Source of the DNA: Pseudosulfitobacter pseudonitzschiae
Lineage (GTDB): Bacteria > Pseudomonadota > Alphaproteobacteria > Rhodobacterales > Rhodobacteraceae
NCBI RefSeq assembly: GCF_002222635.1
Contig: NZ_CP022420.1
Span: 78,108 to 142,107 of the forward strand
Direction of reading: 5' to 3'
Length of the DNA: 64,000 nt
Numbering within the stretch: position 1 is the stretch's first letter; every line of letters begins with the position of its first letter. Shown here one piece after another: positions 53,314 to 62,426 of this stretch. The notes beneath the pieces were generated by a model. It ran no database searches. It saw only the letters and a list, made by a program, of their open reading frames with translations, and was not told the DNA's origin. The position numbers were made by a program, and so were the translations under genes.

Positions 53314-53832
53314 TCACGCGGCAATCTGCAGAGCCCGTGCTGCAAAGCTACGCCAGAGCGGATCGACAAGACGCGCGTCGAGGAGATCGGCGCGGTGACG
53401 CAGCCGCTGCGCAAGATCGGCCTCGCGCCAGTCAGCGGCGCGGAGGGATTGCGCCCGCAACTGGCTTGCCTCGGTCACAACCGCCCGTGCCTCGGCGGCG
53501 TTCGCGACAGGATGACGCCATGCAACAGCACCGTCAGTGGCAGCCCCGGCCAGAACGAGGCGTTCGTCGCGGTCGAGGATCGCCAGGATTTGCAGCGCAT
53601 TATCGGGCGTGAACTGCTCTGCGTGATCAATCGCACCCTGCATGGCCTCGGCCAGAGTGGCGAAACGATCAAGAACCTTTTGGCACGCCTGCCCCGACAT
53701 CATGGCGGCAGGCGCTCGGGCTGCCATCGTCAGGGCGAACGGCAAGCCGTGATCTGCAACCGCACTCTGGAAGCTTGGTGTAAAGCCGGTTTGGCGTGTG
53801 GTCGGCGGGACTGGGAGGGGAAGGTCAAACAT
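53314..53832 (-). CDS. Hypothetical protein
   Basis: From the ATG at 53832 (MFDLPLPVPPTTRQTGF) the protein has 172 residues, mostly helical and rich in Ala and Arg. No motif recognised. It lies between RadC-like and DUF6878-like genes, same strand. Confidence 0.55.
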   Translation of the reverse strand: MFDLPLPVPPTTRQTGFTPSFQSAVADHGLPFALTMAARAPAAMMSGQACQKVLDRFATLAEAMQGAIDHAEQFTPDNALQILAILDRDERLVLAGAATDGAVAWRHPVANAAEARAVVTEASQLRAQSLRAADWREADLAQRLRHRADLLDARLVDPLWRSFAARALQIAA

Positions 53833-53942
53833 ATAAATATCTCCGACGGCGCGGGAAGCCTCTCTCCCCACCTCATCCGTCAAAAACCAAACCGCCGCAC
53901 TTTTCCTCGAAAGGGGCGACGGCGATGCTTCAATGCGAGACG

Positions 53943-54383
53943 TCAGATCTTGCCGAGACCCCGCAGACTCAGCTCCGTTCCGGCTCCCACGATGATGTGG
54001 TCGTGCAGCGTCAGGCCCAGGTATTTGCAGCCCTTCTGGATCTCCTTGGTCATGCTGAGATCGTCTTCCGATGGGGTCGGATCGCCCGAGGGGTGGTTGT
54101 GGATCAGGATCAAGGCGCTGGCGTTCAGCATTAGTGCCCGCTTGATCACCTCGCGCGGATAGACCGGGACGTGATCGACCGTGCCGACCGACAGCAGCTC
54201 ATCCGAGATGATGCGGTTCTTGCGGTCGAGATAGAGGACATGGAACCGCTCCACGGGCCCGCGCACGGTGAGCGCGCAATAGTCACGCACCGCCTGCCAG
54301 CTGCCGATGACCGGGTTTTGGCTGAGGTAACGACCGAGGATGTCGCGGGCGGTGAGGATGATTGTTTCTTCCTGTGGGGTCAT
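53943..54383 (-). CDS. RadC-like JAB domain protein
   Basis: From MTPQEETIILTAR at 54383 the protein has 146 residues, the JAB/MPN domain only. The metal motif HNHPSG (H95, H97) with a following D at 107-108 is present. Stand-alone RadC-like proteins are common on plasmids and genomic islands; their function is unproven. The frame is open to 54605, but that part overlaps DUF932 and lacks RadC similarity. Confidence 0.85.
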   Translation of the reverse strand: MTPQEETIILTARDILGRYLSQNPVIGSWQAVRDYCALTVRGPVERFHVLYLDRKNRIISDELLSVGTVDHVPVYPREVIKRALMLNASALILIHNHPSGDPTPSEDDLSMTKEIQKGCKYLGLTLHDHIIVGAGTELSLRGLGKI

Positions 54384-54504
54384 GGCTATCTCGCTGAAAC
54401 GAATGCGCCGCGGCCCCTGCCCTGTCTGGGGCGAGACCAGCGGCGCATAAGGGGAAAGAGGAGCGACCACCGCATGTGCAGGCGGTCGCTCTAAAGGAGT
54501 TGCG

Positions 54505-55704
54505 TCAGCCGACCCGATCGAGAAGCTTCTTGGCGTGGCCTTCCAGGGTAAGCCGGGCATCCTGCTGGGTTTTCTCACGCGCGAGCCGTGTGATCCCCTG
54601 AACAAAATCGAAGATGCTCTCGGGCGGATGGCCCTCTTCCATCAGCACTTTCTCGATGATCTTGCCGCTCTCCACCTTCGAGAAGCCGCGCTTGCGCAGG
54701 AAGTCCGTGCGATCCTCATCGCTGCGTGCCACTATCTGCTGTCGCGCCGCCTTGATGCCGTTCATGAAGCTCTGCGGCGAGGAATTGGCAAACCGGGTCA
54801 GCGCGGGCGCTGCCTCGTGGGCAAAGCGGGAAGCTGCGTATTTCGAGTGCCGGATCTTGATTTCCTGAAAATCCTCGACGCCCCAAAGGTTGCGGTTCTG
54901 GCAGACCGCGCGCAAATAGAAGCTCGCCATGCCGAGCGTCTTGGCACCCACCTCGGAGTTCCAGCAATAAAAGCCCCGGAAGTAGAGATCGGGGGAGCCA
55001 TCCGGCAGCTTGCCAGCCTCGATCGGGTTGCGATCGTCGACCAGGAACAGGAAGACATCGCGGTCCGAGGCATAAAGCGTGGTGGTATCACGGCTGATTT
55101 CGACATCGGGATTGTAGACCCCGGTCGACCAGTCGAGCACACCCGGCACCTTCCAACGCGTATCGCCCGTGCCATTGCCAGCAATCCGCTGCACGGCTTC
55201 AACCAACTCATGGTCATGGATGCGGCCATAATCAGGACCGGTGACAGCGCGCAGTTCGGTGCGGCCATCCTCGGTCTCGAAGGTCTTGACCTGCTCGGCG
55301 CGGTGATTGGTCAACCCATATTGCAGGTTGATGCCCGCCAGCGGCGCGGGCAGCTGCCGCAGGTAGGAGGCCGGCGCGCCAACGATGCTGGCAAGCTGGC
55401 CGAACGCCCAATGTGTGGGCGCGACCGGTTCTTGTGCCTTTGGCAGCATTAAGTGCAACCGCTCGGGGTTGTCGCGCGCGGCCTCGACCCGGATATCCGC
55501 CATCTGCACCACACGGCTGCGACTGCGCTCGGACCGACCCTTCACATTGGCCCAGAGATCATCGAGCGAGAGATACCGCTCATCATCGGGACGATTAAAC
55601 CATTCGGACGACACACGCCCGTTCCGCTCGCCCCGGCTCACATCCACCTTGTAGCCACCCGTCCGTGCTGGCTGCGCAGGGTCCAAAACTTCCACAACGC
55701 CCAT
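54505..55704 (-). CDS. DUF932 domain protein
   Basis: The 399-residue protein matches DUF932: RAVTGPDYGRIHDHELVEAV, then WKVPGVLDWS and DRDVFLFLVDDRNPI. Such proteins are found on plasmids and in phages, role unknown. It is flanked by the RadC-like gene. Confidence 0.85.
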   Translation of the reverse strand: MGVVEVLDPAQPARTGGYKVDVSRGERNGRVSSEWFNRPDDERYLSLDDLWANVKGRSERSRSRVVQMADIRVEAARDNPERLHLMLPKAQEPVAPTHWAFGQLASIVGAPASYLRQLPAPLAGINLQYGLTNHRAEQVKTFETEDGRTELRAVTGPDYGRIHDHELVEAVQRIAGNGTGDTRWKVPGVLDWSTGVYNPDVEISRDTTTLYASDRDVFLFLVDDRNPIEAGKLPDGSPDLYFRGFYCWNSEVGAKTLGMASFYLRAVCQNRNLWGVEDFQEIKIRHSKYAASRFAHEAAPALTRFANSSPQSFMNGIKAARQQIVARSDEDRTDFLRKRGFSKVESGKIIEKVLMEEGHPPESIFDFVQGITRLAREKTQQDARLTLEGHAKKLLDRVG

Positions 55705-55863
55705 TGGCTATTCCTCCGTGACAGGCGCTGGAAGCCACTCTCCCAGCCTTCAACCCATCGCGAAAGCAACCAGCCTCGCTCTTACTCTCAAACACAGGCT
55801 GAGATGGGAACGCCGCCTGTTGGCAAGCAGCCCGGCGCAGGCCCAGTGACACCGGGTGCTGAT

Positions 55864-56250
55864 CTAATTGTTCGGGCTAGACTTCAAGCTGGCCACCGCA
55901 TCAAGGAAGGCCTGATCCAGAACCGGATCGTCCCATTTGCCAGCGACAGCCATCCAACGATCAAGGTCCTCCCGGAAACCCGGATCATCGCTCTTCATGT
56001 GAAACGTGAACAGGCGATTGACGATGTCCCGCATCAGGCTTGCCATCTGGGCGTCGTCGATATGGGCGGCCTCAAGCCATGGTATTTCGCGGCCCTCCGC
56101 ATCGATCACGAGGACATCGGAATAATCCCCCGTCCTGGTTGTTGGCACCGTGCCTGCGTGCAGGTCTTCGAGGCGCGAATTGCGGATGCAGATCATGGCC
56201 ATGATCTTCGCAAGATTGGCCGCGATGCGGTCTTCGTCAGCGGGTTTCAT
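55864..56250 (-). CDS. Hypothetical protein
   Basis: From the ATG at 56250 (MKPADEDRIAANL) the protein has 128 residues, acidic, no known motif. Frame reading further upstream (to 56529) has no support. It follows the ParDE pair on the same strand. Confidence 0.6.
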   Translation of the reverse strand: MKPADEDRIAANLAKIMAMICIRNSRLEDLHAGTVPTTRTGDYSDVLVIDAEGREIPWLEAAHIDDAQMASLMRDIVNRLFTFHMKSDDPGFREDLDRWMAVAGKWDDPVLDQAFLDAVASLKSSPNN

Positions 56251-56311
56251 GATCAAATCCTCATGTGGTAGATAAAAATCGACTGTCGGCTTGTGAGACA
56301 CAGGGACAGGA

Positions 56312-56623
56312 TCATTCGTTGAGATAAGCCGTCCAGTTTTGCCGCGCATGCACAATACGCAGCACGTCCAGCCAGCTGGCTTCGATCCGATAGAGGATGA
56401 GATGGGACCCTGAGCGGTACACCCGCACCGGTGGGCGAATTTCGAGCCGTTCGCGCGCGATTTGCGGGTGTCGGACCAGAATGGACATATCGCTGCCAAT
56501 CGCGCGAATGTAGGTTTCAGCCTGGCCAACAGACCAGATGCGCAGGGTGTAATCCCAGATCGCGTCCAGATCGCTTAATGCTGCGGGAGACAGTCGGTAT
56601 TCAGTGACCGTTGGTGTCGGCAT
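56312..56623 (-). CDS. parE: ParE-type toxin
   Basis: From MPTPTVTEYRLSPAA at 56623 the protein has 103 residues. It has the RelE/ParE fold: LSDLDAIWDYTLRIWS, then RVYRSGSHLILYRIE and ILRIVHARQNW-like end VLRIVHARQ. ParE inhibits DNA gyrase. It overlaps the antitoxin gene by 23 bases. Confidence 0.88.
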   Translation of the reverse strand: MPTPTVTEYRLSPAALSDLDAIWDYTLRIWSVGQAETYIRAIGSDMSILVRHPQIARERLEIRPPVRVYRSGSHLILYRIEASWLDVLRIVHARQNWTAYLNE

Positions 56624-56855
56624 TCTGATCTCGCTTGCGGGCAAGGAATGCTTCGACATCCAAATGCCGCGCGGGACCACTGGCGATGCCCTCATCGACG
56701 AGCTGTTGCAGCTCCGCAATGGCGCGGTGGCGGTCCTGATCTCGGCGGATCAGATCGCGCACGTAGTCACTGGCGTTGCTGTAGCGCCCATCCTTGGTTT
56801 GCGCCTCGACCCAGGTCTTCATCGGATCGGGCAATGAGACATTCATCGTGGCCAT
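56601..56855 (-). CDS. parD: ParD-type antitoxin
   Basis: From MATMNVSLPDPMKTWVE at 56855 the protein has 84 residues. The ribbon-helix-helix opening and the SNASDYVRDLIRRDQ motif are typical of ParD antitoxins. A longer frame (to 56897) adds an unlikely N-terminus. The module stabilises the plasmid in the population. Confidence 0.9.
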   Translation of the reverse strand: MATMNVSLPDPMKTWVEAQTKDGRYSNASDYVRDLIRRDQDRHRAIAELQQLVDEGIASGPARHLDVEAFLARKRDQNADTNGH

Positions 56856-57001
56856 GGTCTTGATCTCCTTTCTTATGAAGATGGCATAGATTGCCAAATT
56901 TTGTCAATAAGCGCGCCAGCGCCAGACTGGACCTAACCGTTTACGGCGCACCCCGAACCCGGCGGGTTGTCCCGCCGGGCCCGAGGTGGAGACCCCGTTC
57001 T

Positions 57002-57406
57002 TCAGAACGGGATCTCGTCGTCGCGGTCGACCAGCTCGGGGTCTTGTCCCTCGGCCGACTTCGGGCGGCTGAGGAAGTCGACCTTTTCGGCGATGATCTC
57101 GCAGCCGTAGCGATCGTTGCCCATGCTATCGATCCACTTGCTGTAGTGGATACGGCCGTGGACGAGGACCTTCATGCCCTTTTCGCAATGCTCCGCGACC
57201 GTCTTGCCGAGACCGTTGAAGCAGGTGATGCGGTGCCATTCCGTGTCCATGACCCGGTAGCCGTTGTCGTCGCGCAGCACGCGACCTTCCGCGAGGCGGG
57301 GGCGCGAGGTGGCGAGGCTGAAGTTGGTGATCTGGGTGCCGCCCTGGGTGGTGCGGGCTTCGGGGTTCTGGCCGATGTTGCCGGCGAGGATGACGATGTT
57401 CTGCAT
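57002..57406 (-). CDS. ssb: Single-stranded DNA-binding protein
   Basis: From MQNIVILAGNIGQNP at 57406 the protein has 134 residues, one OB fold (TQITNFSLATS, WHRITCFNGLGKTV) and an acidic tip DDEIPF. Plasmid SSBs protect the transferred strand. An upstream frame to 57559 is not needed, because the real start gives the family's normal N-terminus. Confidence 0.92.
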   Translation of the reverse strand: MQNIVILAGNIGQNPEARTTQGGTQITNFSLATSRPRLAEGRVLRDDNGYRVMDTEWHRITCFNGLGKTVAEHCEKGMKVLVHGRIHYSKWIDSMGNDRYGCEIIAEKVDFLSRPKSAEGQDPELVDRDDEIPF

Positions 57407-57735
57407 GATAAGCTCCTGTGTTTCCTGTCTTCGGGACTGTCCCTTCGACAAGACCCTGAAAAAGCCCGTCGGGTGACGCGTGCACGGTGGACAGCATGGA
57501 CGCCGGAAACCCCCAAAGGACCGGGGTGGAGCGGGCTGGGCGTGGAACACGCCCGACACGGCCCGGTCTGACGCGGGGTTGCGCGTGAGGCAGACCGAAC
57601 GGGATTAGGGGATTGTCAGTCGAAGGGATGGACCAGAGGACAGAGGAGCGCGGGGAGCCCATGCCAGATCCTGTCACCTTGCCAATCAAGGCTGCCTGAC
57701 CCAAGCCCAGCACAATACACTGTGCGGCAAAGACT
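57407..57735. other. Gap between ssb and the broken H-NS-like gene
   Basis: About 330 bases without a supported gene. A hairpin with arms CGGTCTG/CAGACCG (57564-57597), with an inner ACGCG/CGCGT, is the only structure noticed. It must hold the ssb promoter. Confidence 0.5.
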
Positions 57736-58156
57736 ATGAATCAGCCAACACTCGTCACCTGCACCCTGCCTACGGGAGTTGCGGCGTCATGCCACGACGA
57801 GTATCGATACCGGATCATTCAGGACACGCGGCTCCGCGCGGCTGATGATGGTCTCGACGCGCGGTCGCTCACAGCGCTGAAGAAAATGCAGAAGGCCGTC
57901 TCCAGGGCGATCTCCACCCATGAAGAACCCCAAAAAGCAGAAACCCGTACCAAGGTGGAAGCTGTGGCGAGAGAAATGGGCTACTCCCTGGCTGAACTGG
58001 TCGGGAGTGATAGCAAGCCCAAGCGCATCTCAGTCGCACCGACATACCAACAATTGAGAACTCGGCGTCACCTGGTCCGGTCGTGGGCGTAAACCGCAGT
58101 GGTTCGTTGATGCGCTGGACACTGGCACAACCGCCGATGATCTGGAAGTCTGCTGA
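57736..58156 (+). pseudogene. Frameshifted H-NS family gene
   Basis: The frame from 57736 encodes DARSLTALKKMQKAVSRAI and REMGYSLAELVG, as in H-NS-like nucleoid proteins, but ends after LRTRRHLVRSWA at 58092. In the next frame, 58064-58156, reads the missing DNA-binding end: TWSGRGRKPQWFVDALDTG and a stop at 58154-58156. A one-base gain or two-base loss near 58047-58063 explains both. The first part also lacks a clear Met for the H-NS start. Confidence 0.75.
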
Positions 58157-58291
58157 AAGATTACCAACCTTGCGGCTAAAAGACCCGAGGCTGCGCGTTC
58201 CCCGAACGGGTCACTCGAGCCTGGCGCTGTGAAGTGCTCCGGCTTTTTCGGACAGGTTGGCGGCTCAGCTAAGATGCATCCGGGTTAGGTT

Positions 58292-58390
58292 TCATGCCGC
58301 TTGGTTCATCTGTATCGCGCTAAAATATGTGTCGTTGGGTGTCCGCTTTTCAAGCGCGGTGTGGGGCCGCTCAGCGTTGTACAACTGAAC
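58292..58390 (-). pseudogene. C-terminal remnant of an IS3-family transposase
   Basis: The minus strand reads VVQLYNAERPHTALEKRTP and ends at the stop at 58292-58294 (NQAA). YNxERPHxxLxxxTP is the end of IS3-type integrase-core transposases. The rest of the gene is lost where the IS200/IS605 element begins, so that element probably interrupted it. Confidence 0.75.
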
Positions 58391-58392
58391 GA

Positions 58393-58812
58393 CTACCGGC
58401 TGATGCCGGTAGGATCGGCGATATGCTTTTCCAGGTACTGAACGATGTCTTCAGTGATGGCACCGTTGGTAGTTGAAAAGTACCCTCTGCCCCAAAACCG
58501 GCAGCCCCAGTAGCGCTTGCGGAGCGCTGGAAACTCGCGCTGCACCTTGAAAGACGAGCGGCCCTTCATCTTGCGCACCAGGTCGGAAATCGCGAGCTTC
58601 GGCGGCACCGACACGAACATGTGCACGTGGTCGCTCGACAGCACTTCGCGCAAGATGTCGACACCGTTCTCGCGGCAGACCTGACGGCAAATATCGCGCA
58701 CGCGCAGCCGCAGATCCCCGACCAGGACCTTGTAGCGATACTTCGTCGACCAGACGATGTGGTAACTGTGATAGAAAACGCAGTGCTTACCGGTGTCATA
58801 TTGCATGATCAT
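58393..58812 (-). CDS. tnpA: IS200/IS605 family transposase TnpA (Y1-HUH)
   Basis: The 139-residue Y1 transposase has the metal motif DHVHMFV (HUH) near residues 61-67, the catalytic Tyr in the later GRGYFST or QYLEKH segment, and a full-length frame. It cuts and joins single strands at hairpins. A 27-bp perfect hairpin covers its Shine-Dalgarno and start codon, so translation is probably silenced until the fold opens. Confidence 0.9.
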   Translation of the reverse strand: MIMQYDTGKHCVFYHSYHIVWSTKYRYKVLVGDLRLRVRDICRQVCRENGVDILREVLSSDHVHMFVSVPPKLAISDLVRKMKGRSSFKVQREFPALRKRYWGCRFWGRGYFSTTNGAITEDIVQYLEKHIADPTGISR

Positions 58813-58872
58813 ACCCTCTGAAAAATGAGCCTCCGACCCAGCTGCGGCTCATTTTTCAGAGGGTATGATCAT
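58805..58872. repeat. 27-bp perfect inverted repeat at the tnpA start
   Basis: The arms 58805-58831 and 58846-58872 are exact complements around a 14-base loop. On the minus strand the right arm gives the Shine-Dalgarno GAGGG and leads into the ATG, so the mRNA start would be paired. Confidence 0.93.
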
Positions 58873-59090
58873 AAGACGATTCTTTCACGCTGAAGCGGGT
58901 CCGACTGGAAGTCGGAGGGTTTGCTCCAGTGCGTGGATACTAAACGCCAGAACACCCACGTTACCGATCAGCACAAGGCTCTTTATCGATGGCACCCCTG
59001 GTTTGGGCGATCGGTTTAAGTGCATGAGGTGATCAATAAGGTCGGCGCTGCAGTGTTTCGGTGCAGTCTCACAGGCCGCCTGTCAACGAC

Positions 59091-59316
59091 GGAGTAAGAA
59101 CCGGCCACGTGGCGGCGCAAAACCAGACCAGTGGCGGGGCGCCAAGCGCCATGGCGCTCAACCTTGTCATCGCCGCCGTCATCTACTGGAATACCGTCTA
59201 CATAGATAAAGCCGCCGACCTCCTGCGCCGCACCGGTCAACTGGCTGACCCGGGCCTGCTCAAACACGTCTCACCGCTCGGATGGGCGCATATCAGCCTT
59301 ACGGGCGACTATGTCC
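59091..59316 (+). pseudogene. C-terminal remnant of a Tn3-family transposase
   Basis: The plus strand reads ALNLVIAAVIYWNTVYIDKA, then VSPLGWAHISLTGDYV, which is the conserved end of Tn3-family TnpA. The rest of the gene is missing upstream and no terminal repeats were found. It lies a few hundred bases from other mobile element remnants. Confidence 0.75.
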
Positions 59317-59566
59317 GGGTTTCGGGGGCCGCAGAGCGGTCAATTGCTCGACCATTGAACCTCGGGTCCGTAAGAAACAGAGCGTCATGAACCAAGCGAG
59401 ATGATGTTCGCCAAAAGTTCCTCCTTGGAGTATTCTCACGCACAAACCATGCGATGACGCCTCTACGCCGCACCGTCGCGGCGAAGATCGCCGCAACTTG
59501 ATCCAATGAGGCATGTTTCTCCAATCCCCCGTCATCGAAATGATCGGGGTTGTACTGATGCCATGT
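59317..59566. other. Gap between Tn3 remnant and cargo genes
   Basis: About 250 bases with no supported gene. This may be the junction of the cargo segment (59567-63971) with the plasmid backbone. Confidence 0.45.
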
Positions 59567-59878
59567 CTATCCACCGCTTTCTGCCGGCGAGAAGGAACCA
59601 ATCCATTTCTCGCTGGTCGTGAACGCCTCGCATCTCTTGTCGAGCGCCCGGTAGCTCTCGCGCAAATCGGCCATGAAACGGTCGCGATCAGCCGCCGACT
59701 GCCATCTGTCGATCGTGACGTAGCGCGCAGGGTTGTCGTGGTCGCTCAGGAGATCGGTTCCCTCGTAGCCTGCGCCCTTGGCGAAAAGCCTCACCCAGTC
59801 ACCGCCAGTTCCGTAGGCCCGCTCGAACGCGGGCCGTTGGTTTTCGGGGACTTCGAATTCCCAGATGATCACCTGCAT
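59567..59878 (-). CDS. Antibiotic biosynthesis monooxygenase-like (ABM) domain protein
   Basis: The 103-residue protein begins MQVIIWEFEVPENQRPAFERAYG and has the ABM ferredoxin-like fold with ARYVTIDRWQSAADRDRF. Its ATG directly follows the stop of the MATE gene, so the two are coupled. ABM proteins act on small aromatic molecules or heme; substrate unknown. Confidence 0.75.
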   Translation of the reverse strand: MQVIIWEFEVPENQRPAFERAYGTGGDWVRLFAKGAGYEGTDLLSDHDNPARYVTIDRWQSAADRDRFMADLRESYRALDKRCEAFTTSEKWIGSFSPAESGG

Positions 59879-61270
59879 TTACGACTTCCCGTGACGATCA
59901 GATGGCCCACCCGCCACTCGAATCAACATGAGTACAGTGGTTGCGCTCATGCCGGCAAAGAGCCCGATCCAGATCCCCGTGACCCCCATTTCGCGGACCT
60001 CGCACAGCCACAGTCCGACGGGTACTCCTATGATCCAGTAGCCCGCAAGCGTAAAGGCCATCGGTGCGCGAGTGTCCTTCCGCCCGCGCAGAAGGCCGGC
60101 AGCCACGGCGCCGGGGTTCACGATGAAATGCACCGTGCCGAGCGAGAGGAGCAGCCCGGCCGCAAGTCCGGCGGCTGCGCGGCCCGCGGACGTCATGTCG
60201 AAGAAGCCGTCGGCAAGAGGTGGCGCGAGAGATGAAATCAACAGGAAAAGGAAGGCACCGGCCCCGAGCGAGAGAGCAAACGACGCCTGCGTGACCGAAC
60301 GGCGGAGTGCCGGGTCGCTAGCAGCTTCGGCGCGCGCCATCCGGACCATCGCCGCCTGAAGAAGCGCGGTTGGAACGGCATAGGCCAATCCTGCCACGCG
60401 CAGTGTCAAGGTATGTGCCGCGACATCCGCGGCTCCGAGCCTTGCCGCGTAAAGCGTGGCGGCAAGGAAGACGCCAAGTTCGGTGACCATGGCGATCCCG
60501 ATCGGAAGGCCGACGCGAAGCACGGGCCACACGTCGTGCCAGCCGATCGCGGGGGCACGGCGTGCTGCCGCCGGTAACGGCGCCGTGCGGCGAGCAATCA
60601 CGATCAGGGCGGTGAGCGTCGCCAGCGCCACGACAAAGGACGAGATGCCCGCCCCGGTCGGGCCGACGGCAGGGATCGGCCCCCATCCCATCATGAAGAT
60701 AAGGTTTCCGAGCGCGTTGAGCGGCAGCATCGCCGCCGTCACCTTGAGGAACACCCGGGGCCGCTCCGCAGCGGTCAGCAGAGTGCGGTAGAGCATGATA
60801 CCCAGCATCGGAACGAGCGTCAGCGCCATGGCCCGGGTGTAGCCGCGCCCCTCGGCTAGGAGTTCCGGATCAAGGCCGAGCCGGCCGAGCCAGCCAGGCG
60901 CCGTCCACACGATGGGAACGACGATCGCCACCAGCAGGGCTGCCACGGCCTGCCCTGTCCTCTCGAGCCGGGCCCGGCCTGCGGCGTCGGCCTTCACCAC
61001 CGCGGCGGTGTAGAAGGGCGCGAGGCCGCCGATCGTTCCGGCACCGAGATAGAAGAGGATGGAGTAGAAGTCACTGCCGATGGCGACGGCGGCCAGCGCT
61101 TCGGACCCGAAGGCAGCGGAGACCATGAGTGTATCGGTCACGCTCATGCCCATGTTGACGAGCGCGATCAGCATGATCGGTATGGCCAGACGCACCAGCG
61201 CGCGAGCCTCTCCGGCAAGCGGGCCGGGTTGCGTGCGAAGTGTGGGTCCAGGATTTTCGGAAACGGACAT
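59879..61270 (-). CDS. MATE family efflux transporter
   Basis: The 463-residue protein has about 12 membrane segments in two similar halves, the MATE plan. Segments include LAIPIMLIALVNMGMSVTD near residue 30 and later GLPIGIAMVTELGVFLAA. MATE pumps expel drugs or metabolites with Na+ or H+. A GGAGAG ribosome binding site precedes the ATG. It forms an operon with the ABM gene and is probably controlled by the nearby AraC-type regulator. Confidence 0.9.
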   Translation of the reverse strand: MSVSENPGPTLRTQPGPLAGEARALVRLAIPIMLIALVNMGMSVTDTLMVSAAFGSEALAAVAIGSDFYSILFYLGAGTIGGLAPFYTAAVVKADAAGRARLERTGQAVAALLVAIVVPIVWTAPGWLGRLGLDPELLAEGRGYTRAMALTLVPMLGIMLYRTLLTAAERPRVFLKVTAAMLPLNALGNLIFMMGWGPIPAVGPTGAGISSFVVALATLTALIVIARRTAPLPAAARRAPAIGWHDVWPVLRVGLPIGIAMVTELGVFLAATLYAARLGAADVAAHTLTLRVAGLAYAVPTALLQAAMVRMARAEAASDPALRRSVTQASFALSLGAGAFLFLLISSLAPPLADGFFDMTSAGRAAAGLAAGLLLSLGTVHFIVNPGAVAAGLLRGRKDTRAPMAFTLAGYWIIGVPVGLWLCEVREMGVTGIWIGLFAGMSATTVLMLIRVAGGPSDRHGKS

Positions 61271-61331
61271 TTGGACTCTCCAGGCAAGGTCGGAGCAACG
61301 GCGGCTGCCGGGCTCTCGTGCTGGAATGTCC

Positions 61332-62426
61332 TTATTGGGGTTGCGATTTTCGGGTCAGTGCCAAGTGTGCCGCGTCCGGTCCATTCCTGCCATCGGGGGC
61401 CGATGCCGGCTTGTCGCGCGCAAATTCCGGTATCTGGAATCGTCGTCGATAGGCGCCCGGTGCCATGCCGGTCGTCCGCTTGAACAGCCGTCGGAAAAAG
61501 GCAGGGTCCTCGTACCCGACACGCCAGCTGATCTCCTCAACCGAGTCCTCGGTGCGTTCAAGTCGGCGCTTGGCATCCTCGATTCTCAGGCGCTGGACGT
61601 AGGCGATCGGGGTCAGTCCGGTGGCCGCAGCAAACCGGCGCTTGAAGGTGCGCTCGGCGAGCCGCGAACGGCGGATCATCTCATCGACCGGACTGCCGAC
61701 CGAGAAACTCTTCTGGAGCCAGGATTGCGCCCCAGCGATCTCGGCATCGCCGTGGTCGGTCGGGGCCTCGAAGATCATGTAGGGTGCAAGTCCATCCTGG
61801 TGCCATTGCAGTGCGAAGCTGCGCGCCACGTCCTGCGCTACGGTCGCGCCGACATGATGGGCGATCAGATAAAGCACCAGGTCGTGCCAAGTGTTCGACG
61901 CGCCGGAGCTCACGAGTTCCTCATGGCGTCCTGAAATTACGAGCACCCGCTCGGGATGGATGATGACCCCGGGGTATAACCCGGAGAAGATCCGGGCATA
62001 TCCGAAATGCACGGTCGCATCTCGACCGTCGAAAAGCCCCGTTTCCGCCAGTAGGAACACGCCGGAACAGGCGGAGCAGATGCGCGCACCGCTCGCGTGC
62101 ATCCGCGTTACCCAGTCCGTCAGCTTCGGATAGCGGCCAAGCTGCCAGCCCGAGGACGACAGCAGGATCGACGGGACTATGACGATCTCGCATTCCGCGA
62201 TCTCGTCCACGCCAGCCTGGACCTCGACCGGTACACCGCTTGCAAGCATCAACGGGCCAGCGCTTTCGCCCACGATCCGGACATCGAAGGAGCGCTGGCC
62301 GGGTCTGGTCAGGCCCATCATCGCTGCGCCATTCAGCACGTCGTAGAGTCCCGCGAGCGTCGAGATGACGGCGTCCGGCAGGGCGACTATGGAAACCCGA
62401 AGCGGCTCAGCACCCGATCCTGACAT
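61332..62426 (-). CDS. GlxA-type AraC family regulator
   Basis: From MSGSGAEPLRVSIVALPD at 62426 the protein has 364 residues. The N-terminus is a DJ-1/PfpI-like amidase domain (CSACSGVFLLAETGLFDG, residues 115-135). The C-terminus has two AraC helix-turn-helices (SRLAERTFKRRFAAATG, VGYEDPAFFRRLFKRTTG). It probably controls the divergent methyltransferase and the MATE/ABM genes. The frame opens to 62555. Confidence 0.88.
   Translation of the reverse strand: MSGSGAEPLRVSIVALPDAVISTLAGLYDVLNGAAMMGLTRPGQRSFDVRIVGESAGPLMLASGVPVEVQAGVDEIAECEIVIVPSILLSSSGWQLGRYPKLTDWVTRMHASGARICSACSGVFLLAETGLFDGRDATVHFGYARIFSGLYPGVIIHPERVLVISGRHEELVSSGASNTWHDLVLYLIAHHVGATVAQDVARSFALQWHQDGLAPYMIFEAPTDHGDAEIAGAQSWLQKSFSVGSPVDEMIRRSRLAERTFKRRFAAATGLTPIAYVQRLRIEDAKRRLERTEDSVEEISWRVGYEDPAFFRRLFKRTTGMAPGAYRRRFQIPEFARDKPASAPDGRNGPDAAHLALTRKSQPQ

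Larger units (their letters stand above)
58393..58925 (-). mobile_element. IS200/IS605-family element
   Basis: A single tnpA-type gene with hairpins near both ends: CTACCGGC-TGAT-GCCGGTAG (58393-58412), which overlaps the tnpA stop, and TCCGACT-GGA-AGTCGGA (58900-58916). IS200-type elements end in such hairpins that TnpA recognises. The exact right boundary cannot be fixed (about 58917-58930). Confidence 0.75.
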
